Shown: piece after piece, positions 25,442 to 34,549 of the stretch
Numbering within the stretch: the first letter of the stretch is position 1
How the letters are laid out: every line of letters begins with the position of its first letter
NCBI GenBank assembly: GCA_002786355.1
Contig: PGCO01000003.1
Span: 62,001 to 126,000 of the forward strand
Direction of reading: 5' to 3'
DNA: 64,000 nucleotides
Origin: Sediminibacterium sp. FEMGT703S
GTDB lineage: Bacteria > Bacteroidota > Bacteroidia > Chitinophagales > Chitinophagaceae
Translations under genes and position numbers: made by a program
The notes under the pieces: model-generated
Databases searched by the model: none
Told to the model about the DNA's origin: nothing
The model's input: only the letters and a program-made list of their open reading frames with translations

Positions 25442-26569
25442 ATGGAAAGAATCTATCTAGACAATGCAGCAACTACTTCACTTGACCCTGCAGTATTGGA
25501 AGCCATGATGCCTTATTTAACTAAGCACTTTGGCAACCCCTCTTCTATTTACTCCTATGGAAGAGAATCTAGAATGGCGATTGAAAATGCCAGAAAGTCT
25601 GTAGCTAAAATTTTAAACGCTCACCCTGCTGAAATCTTCTTTACCAGCGGAGGAACAGAAAGCAGTAATATGGCTATTACTGCATCTGTAAGAGACCTTG
25701 GATGCAAGCATATAATTAGTTCACCTATTGAACACCATGCTACTAGTCATACGGTGGAATATTTATACCAAAACGGGGAAGCTGCATTGAGTTATGTTAA
25801 GCTTTTACCTGATGGTCATATTGATTTGAATGATTTGGAAAATTTACTGGAGGAAAGTGAAGAAAAGTGTTTAGTTACTTTAATGCACGCCAACAATGAG
25901 ATTGGTAATATGTTGGATATTCACGCTGTAGGGGAGATCTGTAAAAAACACAATGCCATTTTCCATTCTGATACTGTTCAAACAGTTGGTCACTTCCCAT
26001 TCAATTTAAGAAATACACCTGTTCATTTTATTACTGGAGCTGGACATAAATTTCATGGCCCAAAGGGAGTTGGCATGTTGTATATTAATGAAAACGTGAA
26101 GATCAAACCTTTTGTTCATGGGGGAAGTCAAGAAAGAAATATGCGTGCAGGTACAGAGAACCTTTATGGCATCATAGGTTTTGCTAAAGCACTCGAACTG
26201 GCCACTTCTAACTACGAAAGCGACAGTACCTATATCACTGAGTTGAAGTTGTTTATGATGGAACAACTTCAAAAAAATATCAAAGGAATTGCTTTTAACG
26301 GAGACCCTACCGGCCAATCTTTATACGCTGTTTTAAGTGCTAGTTTCCCTAAAACAGAAAAAAGCGAAATGATTCTTTTCAATCTAGACATTAATCATAT
26401 TTGCGCAAGTGGAGGTAGTGCCTGCACTAGCGGGGCAGACCAAGGTTCACACGTCATTAGAGCAATCAATAATAATCCTAATCAGGTTACTGTTAGATTT
26501 AGCTTTAGTAAGCATAATACCAAGGCAGAAATAGATACTGTTGTTGATAAATTAAAAGAACTGATTTAG
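25442..26569 (+). CDS. Cysteine desulfurase (NifS/IscS-like)
   Basis: A 375-residue class V PLP enzyme. The N-terminal YLDNAATTSLDPAVLEAM, the GTESSNMAI cofactor loop, PLP-lysine Lys203 in GAGHKFHGPKG, and catalytic Cys328 in GGSACTSG are all present. It converts cysteine to alanine, leaving a persulfide for Fe-S clusters or tRNA thiolation. No iscU or suf genes are next to it. It follows glmM closely, and its stop overlaps the stop of the convergent AAA gene by 4 bases. Confidence 0.9.
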   Translation: MERIYLDNAATTSLDPAVLEAMMPYLTKHFGNPSSIYSYGRESRMAIENARKSVAKILNAHPAEIFFTSGGTESSNMAITASVRDLGCKHIISSPIEHHATSHTVEYLYQNGEAALSYVKLLPDGHIDLNDLENLLEESEEKCLVTLMHANNEIGNMLDIHAVGEICKKHNAIFHSDTVQTVGHFPFNLRNTPVHFITGAGHKFHGPKGVGMLYINENVKIKPFVHGGSQERNMRAGTENLYGIIGFAKALELATSNYESDSTYITELKLFMMEQLQKNIKGIAFNGDPTGQSLYAVLSASFPKTEKSEMILFNLDINHICASGGSACTSGADQGSHVIRAINNNPNQVTVRFSFSKHNTKAEIDTVVDKLKELI

Positions 26570-28116
26570 AGATCTTCCTCTTCATCTTCTGTTCCAAAAT
26601 TATCAAAATTCATCATACTGCCCATCAAATCATTGAAGCTCAGTTTTCCGTCTACTGATTTCTTACTGATCATGGAATAAGCTGCCAATCCATGTAATAC
26701 AAATTCCATCAACAATGCATTTTCATTAGCATTGGCATGGGGATAATATTTTTTAACCAATGCATACAAACCATCTATTTGATATAAGGTTTCAATTTTA
26801 GTTGCATCTTTCATGTCAAGAAGCAATTCAATATGATTTCCTGCATCAAACCAACGAGTAATGGTTTTATATGGACTATCGTTTGTGGGAGATTCTTCTG
26901 TAGATTTTTTTCCGGTATTTCTTCTCTTTTTTGCTTGCTCTGGATTGGGGAAATATTGAACAAACAAATTTCTAACTGACTTGTCAATCAAATTCACCGC
27001 AACCTGATAAGGTCCTTCTTGCTCTCCTTCGTATACCAATTCAATTTTCCCAGTAATGGCAGGAATAATGCCGTTTAAATCACTAATCCAAACCTGCGTA
27101 TTGGCTTCATTGTGGATGATAGCACGTCTTTCAGCACTGCTAACCGCATTCTCTAAAGCAGCAATAGTAAGCCTTGCACTTACTCCGCTCTTTCTATCAA
27201 CATATTCATTAGACCTAGCTTCAAATGCAACTTGTTCAATGATGCGCTTTACCAAATCACTGATATTGACTCTTTCTTTTTGTGCAGGTAAAATATTGGC
27301 TTCTTGCTCAGTAATAGCCAATGAGGTTTCAATATTCTTAGGATAGTGAGTGAGTATTTGGCTTTCAATACGGTCTTTTAATGGGGTAACTATACTTCCT
27401 CTATTGGTATAATCTTCGGGATTAGCAGTGAATACAAATAGAATATCTAAAGGCATTCTTAATTTAAAGCCCCGAATCTGAATATCCCCTTCTTGTAAAA
27501 TATTAAACAATGCTACTTGAATTCTGGCTTGTAAATCGGGCAATTCATTAATAACAAAAATGCCTCTGTTGCTTCTTGGGATTATTCCGTAATGAATGAC
27601 TTTTTCATCTGAGAAACTCAACTTTAAATTAGCCGCTTTGATGGGATCGATGTCTCCAATTAAATCTGCCACACTTACATCTGGCGTAGCTAACTTTTCT
27701 CCATAACGTGCTGTGCGATGTACCCATTCGATAGGTGTATCATCTCCTTTTTCTGCAATCAAATCATGTGCATATCTACTCAATGGTTTAAAAGGATCAT
27801 CATTTACTTCGGAACCAGCAATTACTGGAATATACTCATCCAATAAATCAATCATTTGCCTAGCCATCCTAGTTTTTGCTTGACCTCTTAATCCGAGAAA
27901 CAAGATATTATGTTGGCTTAATATAGCCCTTTCTGTATCTGGTATAACAGTATCTTCATAACCCATGATACCAACAAAAGGATTTTCTTTTTCTTGTATG
28001 GTTTTAATCAGGTTATTCCTAACTTCTTCTTTAACCGATTTGGATTTATATCCAGTAGCTTTAAGTTGACCTAGATTATAAATAGAATCGTATTGAATTT
28101 TCTTTGCTTTTTTCAT
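26566..28116 (-). CDS. MoxR/magnesium-chelatase-like AAA+ ATPase
   Basis: A 516-residue protein from the ATG at 28116, one base after the stop of the VWA gene; a longer reading to 28170 would overlap that gene. The AAA+ core has Walker A GLRGQAKTR (about 75), a Walker B-like FVINELPDL, sensor 1 FVFTANPEDYTNRG and a ChlI-type arginine-finger helix (SGVSARLTIAALENAVSSAERRA). The C-terminal 200 residues are family-specific and acidic at the end. No chelatase H subunit is nearby, so chlorophyll-type metal insertion is unlikely. It probably remodels a target together with the VWA protein. Confidence 0.82.
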   Translation of the reverse strand: MKKAKKIQYDSIYNLGQLKATGYKSKSVKEEVRNNLIKTIQEKENPFVGIMGYEDTVIPDTERAILSQHNILFLGLRGQAKTRMARQMIDLLDEYIPVIAGSEVNDDPFKPLSRYAHDLIAEKGDDTPIEWVHRTARYGEKLATPDVSVADLIGDIDPIKAANLKLSFSDEKVIHYGIIPRSNRGIFVINELPDLQARIQVALFNILQEGDIQIRGFKLRMPLDILFVFTANPEDYTNRGSIVTPLKDRIESQILTHYPKNIETSLAITEQEANILPAQKERVNISDLVKRIIEQVAFEARSNEYVDRKSGVSARLTIAALENAVSSAERRAIIHNEANTQVWISDLNGIIPAITGKIELVYEGEQEGPYQVAVNLIDKSVRNLFVQYFPNPEQAKKRRNTGKKSTEESPTNDSPYKTITRWFDAGNHIELLLDMKDATKIETLYQIDGLYALVKKYYPHANANENALLMEFVLHGLAAYSMISKKSVDGKLSFNDLMGSMMNFDNFGTEDEEEDL

Positions 28117-28117
28117 G

Positions 28118-29215
28118 CTAATAAACTGTTTTTCTTTTTCCGCTTTCAAAGTCTTTGAATATAAATGCACCTAATTTATCCAACGAAGCAAAGTAAGCTT
28201 TGCCATTGTTCATTTCAGTAAATTCCTGTACAAACTGCTGCAGATAAGGGTCTGAAGCAATCATAAATGTGGTGATGGGTATCTTTAGTTTTTTACACTG
28301 CGCCGCTAAATTGATGCAACGATTCACTACTTTTCTGTCTAACCCAAAACTATTTTTATAATATTGTTTGCCGATTTTTAAACAAGTAGGTTTTCCATCC
28401 GTAATCATAAAAATTTGCTTGTTCGGATTCTTCCGTCTTCTAAGCAAATCCATTGCCAATTCTAATCCTGCAACGGTGTTGGTATGATAGGGTCCTACTT
28501 TTAAATAAGTCAAGTCTTTCATTTCAATACTCCAGGCATCATTTCCAAAAACAACAATATCTATAGTGTCTTTGGGATACTTAGTCGTGATTAATTCACA
28601 TAAAGCCATGGCCACTTTCTTAGCTGGAGTAATTCTGTCTTCCCCGTATAGTATCATGGAATGAGAAATATCAATCATTAAGACGGTAGAAGTTTGTGTT
28701 TTGAAATCAGCTTCTCTAATTTGTAAATCATCTTCGTGCATCGAGAAAGCTTCTACTCCCCTATTGATTTGTGCATTTCTTATACTCTCCGTGAAATCAA
28801 TCTGTTCTAACATATCCCCAAACTGGAATGGTCTGGTATCAGAATTCACTTCATCGCCTTGACCAGGCTTAAAAGTTTGATGACTGCCTTTGCCAGCTTT
28901 CTTGAGTTTCCCGAAAATTTCTTCTAAACTTTTTTTGCGAATGGTCTGCTCAGACTTGCCAGTAATACTAAAATCTCCGTTTGCTGGATCCTCTTTTAGA
29001 TATCCGTTTTGCTTGAGATCTTCAATAAAATCGCCCATACCATAATCCTTATCCGTAAAATGGTATTGTTTGTCCAATTCATTCATCCAGCTCAAAGATT
29101 CTGCTGCATCACCACTGGTATAAGTAAGCAATTGCATGAATATGTCTAGCAATTGTTCAAATTTAGTTTTGCCGTTTTGATCTGGATTATAAGAAAAAAA
29201 TTGATGACCAATCAT
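28118..29215 (-). CDS. VWA-domain protein, partner of the MoxR/chelatase-like ATPase
   Basis: 365 residues from the ATG at 29215. A TTG reading to 29251 adds 12 residues but would put its translation signals inside a terminator stem, so the shorter form is preferred. The N-terminal part (about 1-150) is helical. The C-terminal von Willebrand A domain has the MIDAS set: DISHSM (about 183), the later Thr, and MITDGKPT. This is the ChlD-like partner of AAA ATPases such as ChlI or MoxR; the pair is stoichiometrically placed with a 1-base gap. Cellular role unknown. Confidence 0.8.
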   Translation of the reverse strand: MIGHQFFSYNPDQNGKTKFEQLLDIFMQLLTYTSGDAAESLSWMNELDKQYHFTDKDYGMGDFIEDLKQNGYLKEDPANGDFSITGKSEQTIRKKSLEEIFGKLKKAGKGSHQTFKPGQGDEVNSDTRPFQFGDMLEQIDFTESIRNAQINRGVEAFSMHEDDLQIREADFKTQTSTVLMIDISHSMILYGEDRITPAKKVAMALCELITTKYPKDTIDIVVFGNDAWSIEMKDLTYLKVGPYHTNTVAGLELAMDLLRRRKNPNKQIFMITDGKPTCLKIGKQYYKNSFGLDRKVVNRCINLAAQCKKLKIPITTFMIASDPYLQQFVQEFTEMNNGKAYFASLDKLGAFIFKDFESGKRKTVY

Positions 29216-29256
29216 ACCATAAGTTAACAGTAAATAGTCGATTAAGTTCAAAAAAA

Positions 29257-29282
29257 AATCGCCCCGAAAACTCGGGACGATT
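29257..29282 (-). terminator. Intrinsic terminator of the GT117 gene
   Basis: On the minus strand AATCGTCCCGA pairs with TCGGGGCGATT (11 bp with one G-U), with a 4-base loop, followed by eight U residues. It lies 20 bases after the GT117 stop. The G-U pair exists only on the minus strand (C-A mismatch on plus), which fixes the direction. Confidence 0.85.
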
Positions 29283-29302
29283 CAATTATGGTTTATGTAA
29301 AA

Positions 29303-32300
29303 CTATTTACTACTATCTCTCGGCGCCATTAACCTACCGGGAATTTGAATGGCTGGGTTATAAACAGACTTCATTCTTTCTAATCCCTCCATATATCCTT
29401 CAGCAATTCGTTTCTCATCTTCCATTAACTCGGCTTTTTTGCCTGTTAAGGAATTATAATACTTTATTTGCTGTTGCAAATCTTTGCTAACCGATTTAGA
29501 TACTTTATCAATCAAAGCCTTGTCATCTGCCATATAACATGCTTCTAAGAACATTAAAGTATTTCTATTGTGCATATTCCCTCTACTTACCATTCCATAA
29601 GGAAAATTATCTTCGTCCATTAATTGATCTACTTTTTGCAGTGCTTTGCGAGCATCTTCTTTTCTTCCTTTAGCAGCTAAATCAATCGCTAATTCTGTAT
29701 AAGCAGTTCTAATGCTATTTAAATGCCTTCTGTTCTCTTCATCAAAATACACTCCTTTAACATTGGCATTCCCTGCAGCAAAAACATTCATGGCTTTAGA
29801 CATCATCCAATCAGTATTTACTTTTGAATTTTGAACAGGTACTAATCTATGGCTAAGACCATCTCTGCGTAAAAATTCATCAAATCCTAAGTCTACCTGA
29901 GGATTGGTGAAATATATGGGGCGATTCCATTTATTTGCAGCAATGATATTTAGGACTGCCATATCATTTTTCATCATAGAACCTTTGGGTAATTCAAAAC
30001 GAAGTTCATTAACAACACTGTCGTTTGCATTAACTGTTTTATTTGCCAAGACTTGTGCTTTGTCTACCGGAACAGAGAACTTTCTTACAGGGAATGTGCT
30101 CAATGCTTCCCCATTGCCCCTATCTTCCATATTGATTGGATCATCACTACCTACATAGTTCTTCATTAAATCATATAGATCATAATAGCGATCTTCAGGT
30201 ATATTCGGTTTAGGACGATACAATGCATAATCTCTTTTTCCTCCTTCAATTTGTTCTGCAGACCAGATTACATCTATTGGAGCACTTTCATTTACCTTGT
30301 ATCTCATTTCATTAATATACCAGTCTATACCTAATAAACTATAATTGATTACACGTATATCAGGTCTAATGCCTTCTACTTCCTGTGCATACCATAATGG
30401 ATACGTATCATTGTCTCCAAAAGTAAATAAGATGGCGTTGGGTGCACAACTTTCTAAGTAATCACGTGCTAAATCTCTAGCCAAAACCTTTTTGCTTCTA
30501 TCGTGATCGTCCCATTCTTGCTGCGCCATTAATCCTGGCACAGCCAATAAACAAATAATTGTAGCAAGGCTAGCTGCAATAGCAGGCTTCATTTTTTTCT
30601 CTAAAAAAGAAATAACTCCCATTACGCCCAATCCAATCCAAACAGCAAATGCATAAAAACTTCCCACATAAGCATAATCACGCTCACGTGGCTGATTACC
30701 TGCTTGGTTTAGGTATAAAACAATCGCAAAACCTGTAAAGAAAAACATCAGCAAATTAGCAAATGCATCATCTCCTCTTTTTCTACGATGATAAACAAAT
30801 CCTAATAAACCTAAAATCAATGGCAAAGCAAAAAGCTTATTGTTCGCCTTATTATTTTTAAGTGAATCAGGCAATTGCGATTGGTCTCCGTAAATTAAAT
30901 TGTCTATAAATGAGATACCGGTAATCCAATTACCATCGCGAACATTTCCAGTGTAAACACCTTGAATATCATTTTGCTTACCAGAAAAATTCCACATGAA
31001 ATAACGGAAATACATCCAATAAACTTGATAGCCAACAAAGAATTTAACGTTGTCTACCTGATTAGGGGCACGCTCGTATGTGCCGTCTTTTAATTTTGGA
31101 ATATTTAAAAATGCGGAATAATAATATGCATGATATTGATCATCGCTGGCATCCCAAACCCTTGGGAATAACATTTTATCTTCTGGATTATATACGTATT
31201 TTTTATCTTGGCCAACTTCAATGTATTTATCACGTGCTTTTTGATAGCGCATGCCGGTATTCTTCAAGTCAACAGGTTGAGCAGTGAATTTTTGACCATA
31301 CAATAAAGGAAAATCACCATACTGTTCACGTCCTAAGTATCCTACTAAGCTCATTGGATTATCAACATTGTACATATCCACCGAAGGATTTGCACTACTT
31401 CTAATCATGGTAGTTAAATAAGTACTATAGCCAATAAACATAAAGCTGATGCACCAGATTGATAGCGTTAAATAAGGCCAAGCTTTTTTAGTCGCTACTT
31501 TTAATCCGTACCATAATAAAGCTGCAACCAAAACAAAGAATAGCGTGAACCCACTAAAGAAAGGCATGCCTGCTCCATTCACCATCCATCTGTCAAATGA
31601 ACCAGCCAATTTAATTGAATACTGAATAACTCCTACTTGAACTATGCCAGTAATTACACATCCAATTACAAAGAAGATATAGACACCGCCATAATAATCT
31701 TTTTTCGCAGGCTTCCATTTTTCAATAATAAATAATAGTCCTACACCAACAATGGTGGCCAAAATCATTAATCCGCCAATGGTTCCATCCATCGGAACAT
31801 TATCAGTTGCTTCAGCTGCTGCTCCTACCAATGCTGCAATAAAGGCCAAGCCGCCACCAACTGATACAATTTTAATGAACCAAGAACGAATTAATGCATA
31901 ATTGAAATTTGCTCTTTTTCTGAAATAATATACCATCACAATCGCTGGGATGGTTAATAGGTTCAACAAGTGAACACCAATCGACAATCCCATCATAAAG
32001 AAGATAAAAACAATCCAGCGGTCTGCCCCAGGTTCATCTGCATGGTTTTCCCATTTCAAAATTGCCCAAAACACAATAGCGGTAAAGAAAGAAGATAATG
32101 CGTACACTTCTCCCTCTACAGCGCTGTACCAAAATGAATCGCTAAAAGTATATGCCAAAGCACCCACAACACCAGCACCCATTACACTCCAAATTTGATA
32201 CGTGCTTAAAGTATCTGATGTTTTTAATTGACTGATTCTGCGTGCAAAATGAGTAATTGTCCAAAATAAAAATAGAATCGTAAATGCACTTGCAATTGCA

Positions 32301-32545
32301 CTCATCATATTCACTGCTTTTGCAGCACTCATTGGGTCATCACCAAACAGGATGATAAAAATTCTGCCTAGGATTACAAATAATGGTGCACCAGGGGGAT
32401 GGGGTATTTGTAGCTTGAAGCAACTACTTACAAACTCACCACAATCCCATAAGCTTCCACCCGCTTCGGCAGTAAGGGTATACACAACACTGGCAACAAT
32501 GAAAACCAGCCAGCCCGTAATGTTGTTAATCTTGTTAAACTGCAT
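29303..32545 (-). CDS. DUF2723/GT117 family multispanning membrane protein
   Basis: A 1080-residue integral membrane protein. The signature AEAGGSLWDCGEFVSSCFKLQI, then HPPGAPLFVILGR at about 45-60, is the DUF2723 (TMEM260-like, GT117) N-terminal catalytic-loop region. About 12 transmembrane helices lie at 1-370 and 565-660. The C-terminal soluble part (about 690-1080), starting near a FTFGDNDTYPLWYAQ motif, is probably periplasmic. Relatives are thought to transfer sugars from lipid-linked donors to proteins (O-mannosyl-type), fitting the general O-glycosylation of Bacteroidota, but donor and acceptor are unknown here. It is a single-gene unit with its own terminator. Confidence 0.85.
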   Translation of the reverse strand: MQFNKINNITGWLVFIVASVVYTLTAEAGGSLWDCGEFVSSCFKLQIPHPPGAPLFVILGRIFIILFGDDPMSAAKAVNMMSAIASAFTILFLFWTITHFARRISQLKTSDTLSTYQIWSVMGAGVVGALAYTFSDSFWYSAVEGEVYALSSFFTAIVFWAILKWENHADEPGADRWIVFIFFMMGLSIGVHLLNLLTIPAIVMVYYFRKRANFNYALIRSWFIKIVSVGGGLAFIAALVGAAAEATDNVPMDGTIGGLMILATIVGVGLLFIIEKWKPAKKDYYGGVYIFFVIGCVITGIVQVGVIQYSIKLAGSFDRWMVNGAGMPFFSGFTLFFVLVAALLWYGLKVATKKAWPYLTLSIWCISFMFIGYSTYLTTMIRSSANPSVDMYNVDNPMSLVGYLGREQYGDFPLLYGQKFTAQPVDLKNTGMRYQKARDKYIEVGQDKKYVYNPEDKMLFPRVWDASDDQYHAYYYSAFLNIPKLKDGTYERAPNQVDNVKFFVGYQVYWMYFRYFMWNFSGKQNDIQGVYTGNVRDGNWITGISFIDNLIYGDQSQLPDSLKNNKANNKLFALPLILGLLGFVYHRRKRGDDAFANLLMFFFTGFAIVLYLNQAGNQPRERDYAYVGSFYAFAVWIGLGVMGVISFLEKKMKPAIAASLATIICLLAVPGLMAQQEWDDHDRSKKVLARDLARDYLESCAPNAILFTFGDNDTYPLWYAQEVEGIRPDIRVINYSLLGIDWYINEMRYKVNESAPIDVIWSAEQIEGGKRDYALYRPKPNIPEDRYYDLYDLMKNYVGSDDPINMEDRGNGEALSTFPVRKFSVPVDKAQVLANKTVNANDSVVNELRFELPKGSMMKNDMAVLNIIAANKWNRPIYFTNPQVDLGFDEFLRRDGLSHRLVPVQNSKVNTDWMMSKAMNVFAAGNANVKGVYFDEENRRHLNSIRTAYTELAIDLAAKGRKEDARKALQKVDQLMDEDNFPYGMVSRGNMHNRNTLMFLEACYMADDKALIDKVSKSVSKDLQQQIKYYNSLTGKKAELMEDEKRIAEGYMEGLERMKSVYNPAIQIPGRLMAPRDSSK

Positions 32546-32570
32546 ATCTGTTTTGGTTTTTAAAGACTGG

Positions 32571-32578
32571 CAAACATA
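32571..32578 (-). promoter_or_regulatory. Candidate -7 box of the GT117 gene (TATGTTTG)
   Basis: An exact TAnnTTTG match on the minus strand, 25 bases before the ATG at 32545. No clean -33 box at the usual spacing. Confidence 0.42.
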
Positions 32579-32717
32579 GTTGATTATAGGTAAAATTTGA
32601 AATACTTGGGGCTGTTTAAACCATTTTAAGAAAGTTTTTACAGGTTCACCCGTTTAATCAATTGCATGCCAGATAACTACTAACTGTTACGATGCATGAT
32701 TTTTGGGTTGGCTGCAT

Positions 32718-32725
32718 TAACTTTG
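32718..32725 (+). promoter_or_regulatory. Candidate -7 box of mtaB (TAACTTTG)
   Basis: An exact TAnnTTTG match ends 7 bases before the mtaB ATG, which implies a very short or absent 5' leader. A TTTTTG lies upstream at only 12 bases, too close for a standard -33 box. Confidence 0.42.
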
Positions 32726-32732
32726 CAGCAGA

Positions 32733-34010
32733 ATGAACCAGAAGCAATCAGTCGCATTTCATACTTTAGGGTGTAAACTCAATTTTTCAGAAACTTCTAC
32801 CCTTTCTAGAATAATGGAAAAAGAAGGTTTTGAAAAGAGGGATTTTACTGATTTGGCAGATGTATATGTTATCAATACCTGCTCGGTAACAGACAATGCA
32901 GATAAAGAATGTAGACAAATTGTAAGACGAATTCAAAGGAAATCCCCTGATAGCTTTGTAATTATTACAGGTTGCTATGCGCAACTCAAGCCCAAAGAAA
33001 TCGCATCAATTCCTGGGGTTGACCTGGTTTTAGGGGCAGCCGAAAAATTTAATATTACCCAACATATTAAATCTTTGGCAAAAACAACGGATCCCGCAAA
33101 AATTTGCAGTTGTGACATTTCTGAAGTAAGCGGATTTAATGCTTCTTTTTCTCAACATGATAGAACCCGTACTTTTTTAAAAGTTCAGGATGGCTGCGAT
33201 TATAATTGTTCTTTTTGTACTATACCAATGGCAAGAGGAAAAAGCAGAAGTGATACTATCGAAAATGTGGTTAAAAATGCAAAGCATTTAGCAGCAGAAG
33301 GGGTTAAAGAAATTGTATTAACAGGGGTAAACTTAGGTGATTTTGGGAAAGGCCCTGATGGAGAAAAAATACATTTAGAAAGCTTCTTAGATCTAGCAAA
33401 AGCTTTGGATACTGTTGAAGGGATTAAAAGGTATCGCATCTCTTCCATTGAACCCAATTTAATCACCAACGAATTAATTGAATGGGTTTCTACCAGTGAT
33501 CAATTTATGCCTCACTTTCATATTCCCTTGCAAAGTGGATCCAATAAAATTCTGGGATTGATGCGTAGGCGGTATAAAAGAGAATTATATGCTGAACGTG
33601 TTGCTTTAATCAAAGAATTAATGCCGCATGCTTCCATTGGGGTAGATGTAATTGTTGGATTCCCGGGAGAGTCTGATGAAGATTTTAAAGATACTTTTGA
33701 CTTTCTTCATTCATTAGATATTTCATATTTGCATGTATTCACTTATTCTGAAAGGGATAACACTAAAGCACTTGAAATAAAACCTGTTGTACCTATCAAT
33801 GTTAGAAATGAGCGCAATAAGACGCTGAGGAATTTGTCTTATATGAAACAGCAGTATTTTACACAACAACATAGTGGAACATCCCGTTCTGTTTTATTTG
33901 AAGCCTATAATAAAGAAGGAATGATGGAAGGCTACACAGATAATTATATACGTATTAGCACCCCATACCGAGCAGAATGGGCAAACCAATTAGTTGATTG
34001 GGCTATTTAG
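32733..34010 (+). CDS. mtaB: tRNA t6A37 methylthiotransferase MtaB
   Basis: A 425-residue radical-SAM methylthiotransferase. The N-terminal UPF0004 domain has cysteines in HTLGCKLNFSET, NTCSVT and GCYAQLKP, which bind the auxiliary cluster. The radical-SAM cluster motif is DGCDYNCSFCTIPMARG, followed by VLTGVNLGDFG and PLQSGSNKIL. A short C-terminal TRAM-like region completes it. The HTLGCKLN opening is typical of MtaB rather than MiaB or RimO. It adds a methylthio group to threonylcarbamoyladenosine at position 37 of tRNAs reading ANN codons. Its end overlaps the convergent UpxY gene by 8 bases. Confidence 0.92.
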   Translation: MNQKQSVAFHTLGCKLNFSETSTLSRIMEKEGFEKRDFTDLADVYVINTCSVTDNADKECRQIVRRIQRKSPDSFVIITGCYAQLKPKEIASIPGVDLVLGAAEKFNITQHIKSLAKTTDPAKICSCDISEVSGFNASFSQHDRTRTFLKVQDGCDYNCSFCTIPMARGKSRSDTIENVVKNAKHLAAEGVKEIVLTGVNLGDFGKGPDGEKIHLESFLDLAKALDTVEGIKRYRISSIEPNLITNELIEWVSTSDQFMPHFHIPLQSGSNKILGLMRRRYKRELYAERVALIKELMPHASIGVDVIVGFPGESDEDFKDTFDFLHSLDISYLHVFTYSERDNTKALEIKPVVPINVRNERNKTLRNLSYMKQQYFTQQHSGTSRSVLFEAYNKEGMMEGYTDNYIRISTPYRAEWANQLVDWAI

Positions 34011-34512
34011 GAGTAAGGAAATTAGCAGGGAACTCAACAATCATGACCTGCCCCAAACTTTGTAATTGTACATAAACTTTTTTCTTGCCTCCCCTTATTA
34101 CTGTTCCTTCTTTATCCATGAAAACACCATAATTGACTTTAATTAAGTCTCCATTATTGAAGCCTTCGTCTGATATGATTGAGATACGTGCTTCTTTCTC
34201 GGCCAGATATGATTTAATACTATTTACTTCCTCATCTTTAATTACGGCTGGTTTACCTAAATAATAAACAAAATTGAGTGCACCATCCGTCATTAACACT
34301 TTCGACTTTTCAGTCTCGTCAATGCGAACAAAAACATAAGATTTGAAAAGGGGCTCTTCAACAATCTTCTTCCGGTCCGACCATTGGCGTTCTACTTTTT
34401 GTAAAGGACACCAACTCTCAATTCCTTTGCGAACTAAAACAGTATCAATCTTCTTCTCCCATCTTGGTTTGGTATAAATGGCAAACCATTTTTTCTCTAA
34501 CTTCTTTTCCAT
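34003..34512 (-). CDS. UpxY-type NusG-like transcription antiterminator
   Basis: A 169-residue NusG paralogue. The NGN domain (about 7-105) shows WFAIYTKPRWEKKI, CPLQKVERQWSDRKK and EEPLFKSYVFVRID. The C-terminal KOW domain shows IKVNYGVFMDKEGTVIRGGKKKVYVQLQ. In Bacteroides such UpxY proteins let RNA polymerase read through long polysaccharide operons. No capsule or exopolysaccharide operon lies in this window, so it is an orphan here. It sits 37 bases downstream of the Prc protease stop region and may be transcribed from it. Confidence 0.85.
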   Translation of the reverse strand: MEKKLEKKWFAIYTKPRWEKKIDTVLVRKGIESWCPLQKVERQWSDRKKIVEEPLFKSYVFVRIDETEKSKVLMTDGALNFVYYLGKPAVIKDEEVNSIKSYLAEKEARISIISDEGFNNGDLIKVNYGVFMDKEGTVIRGGKKKVYVQLQSLGQVMIVEFPANFLTPK

Positions 34513-34549
34513 AATTTTTTTGGACCTAATTGATTATAAAAAAGTAGCA

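Noticed and set aside
26566..29215. Magnesium chelatase for chlorophyll or cobalamin
   Set aside because: The AAA and VWA proteins resemble ChlI and ChlD, but no H subunit or tetrapyrrole gene is near, so the general MoxR/VWA reading is safer.
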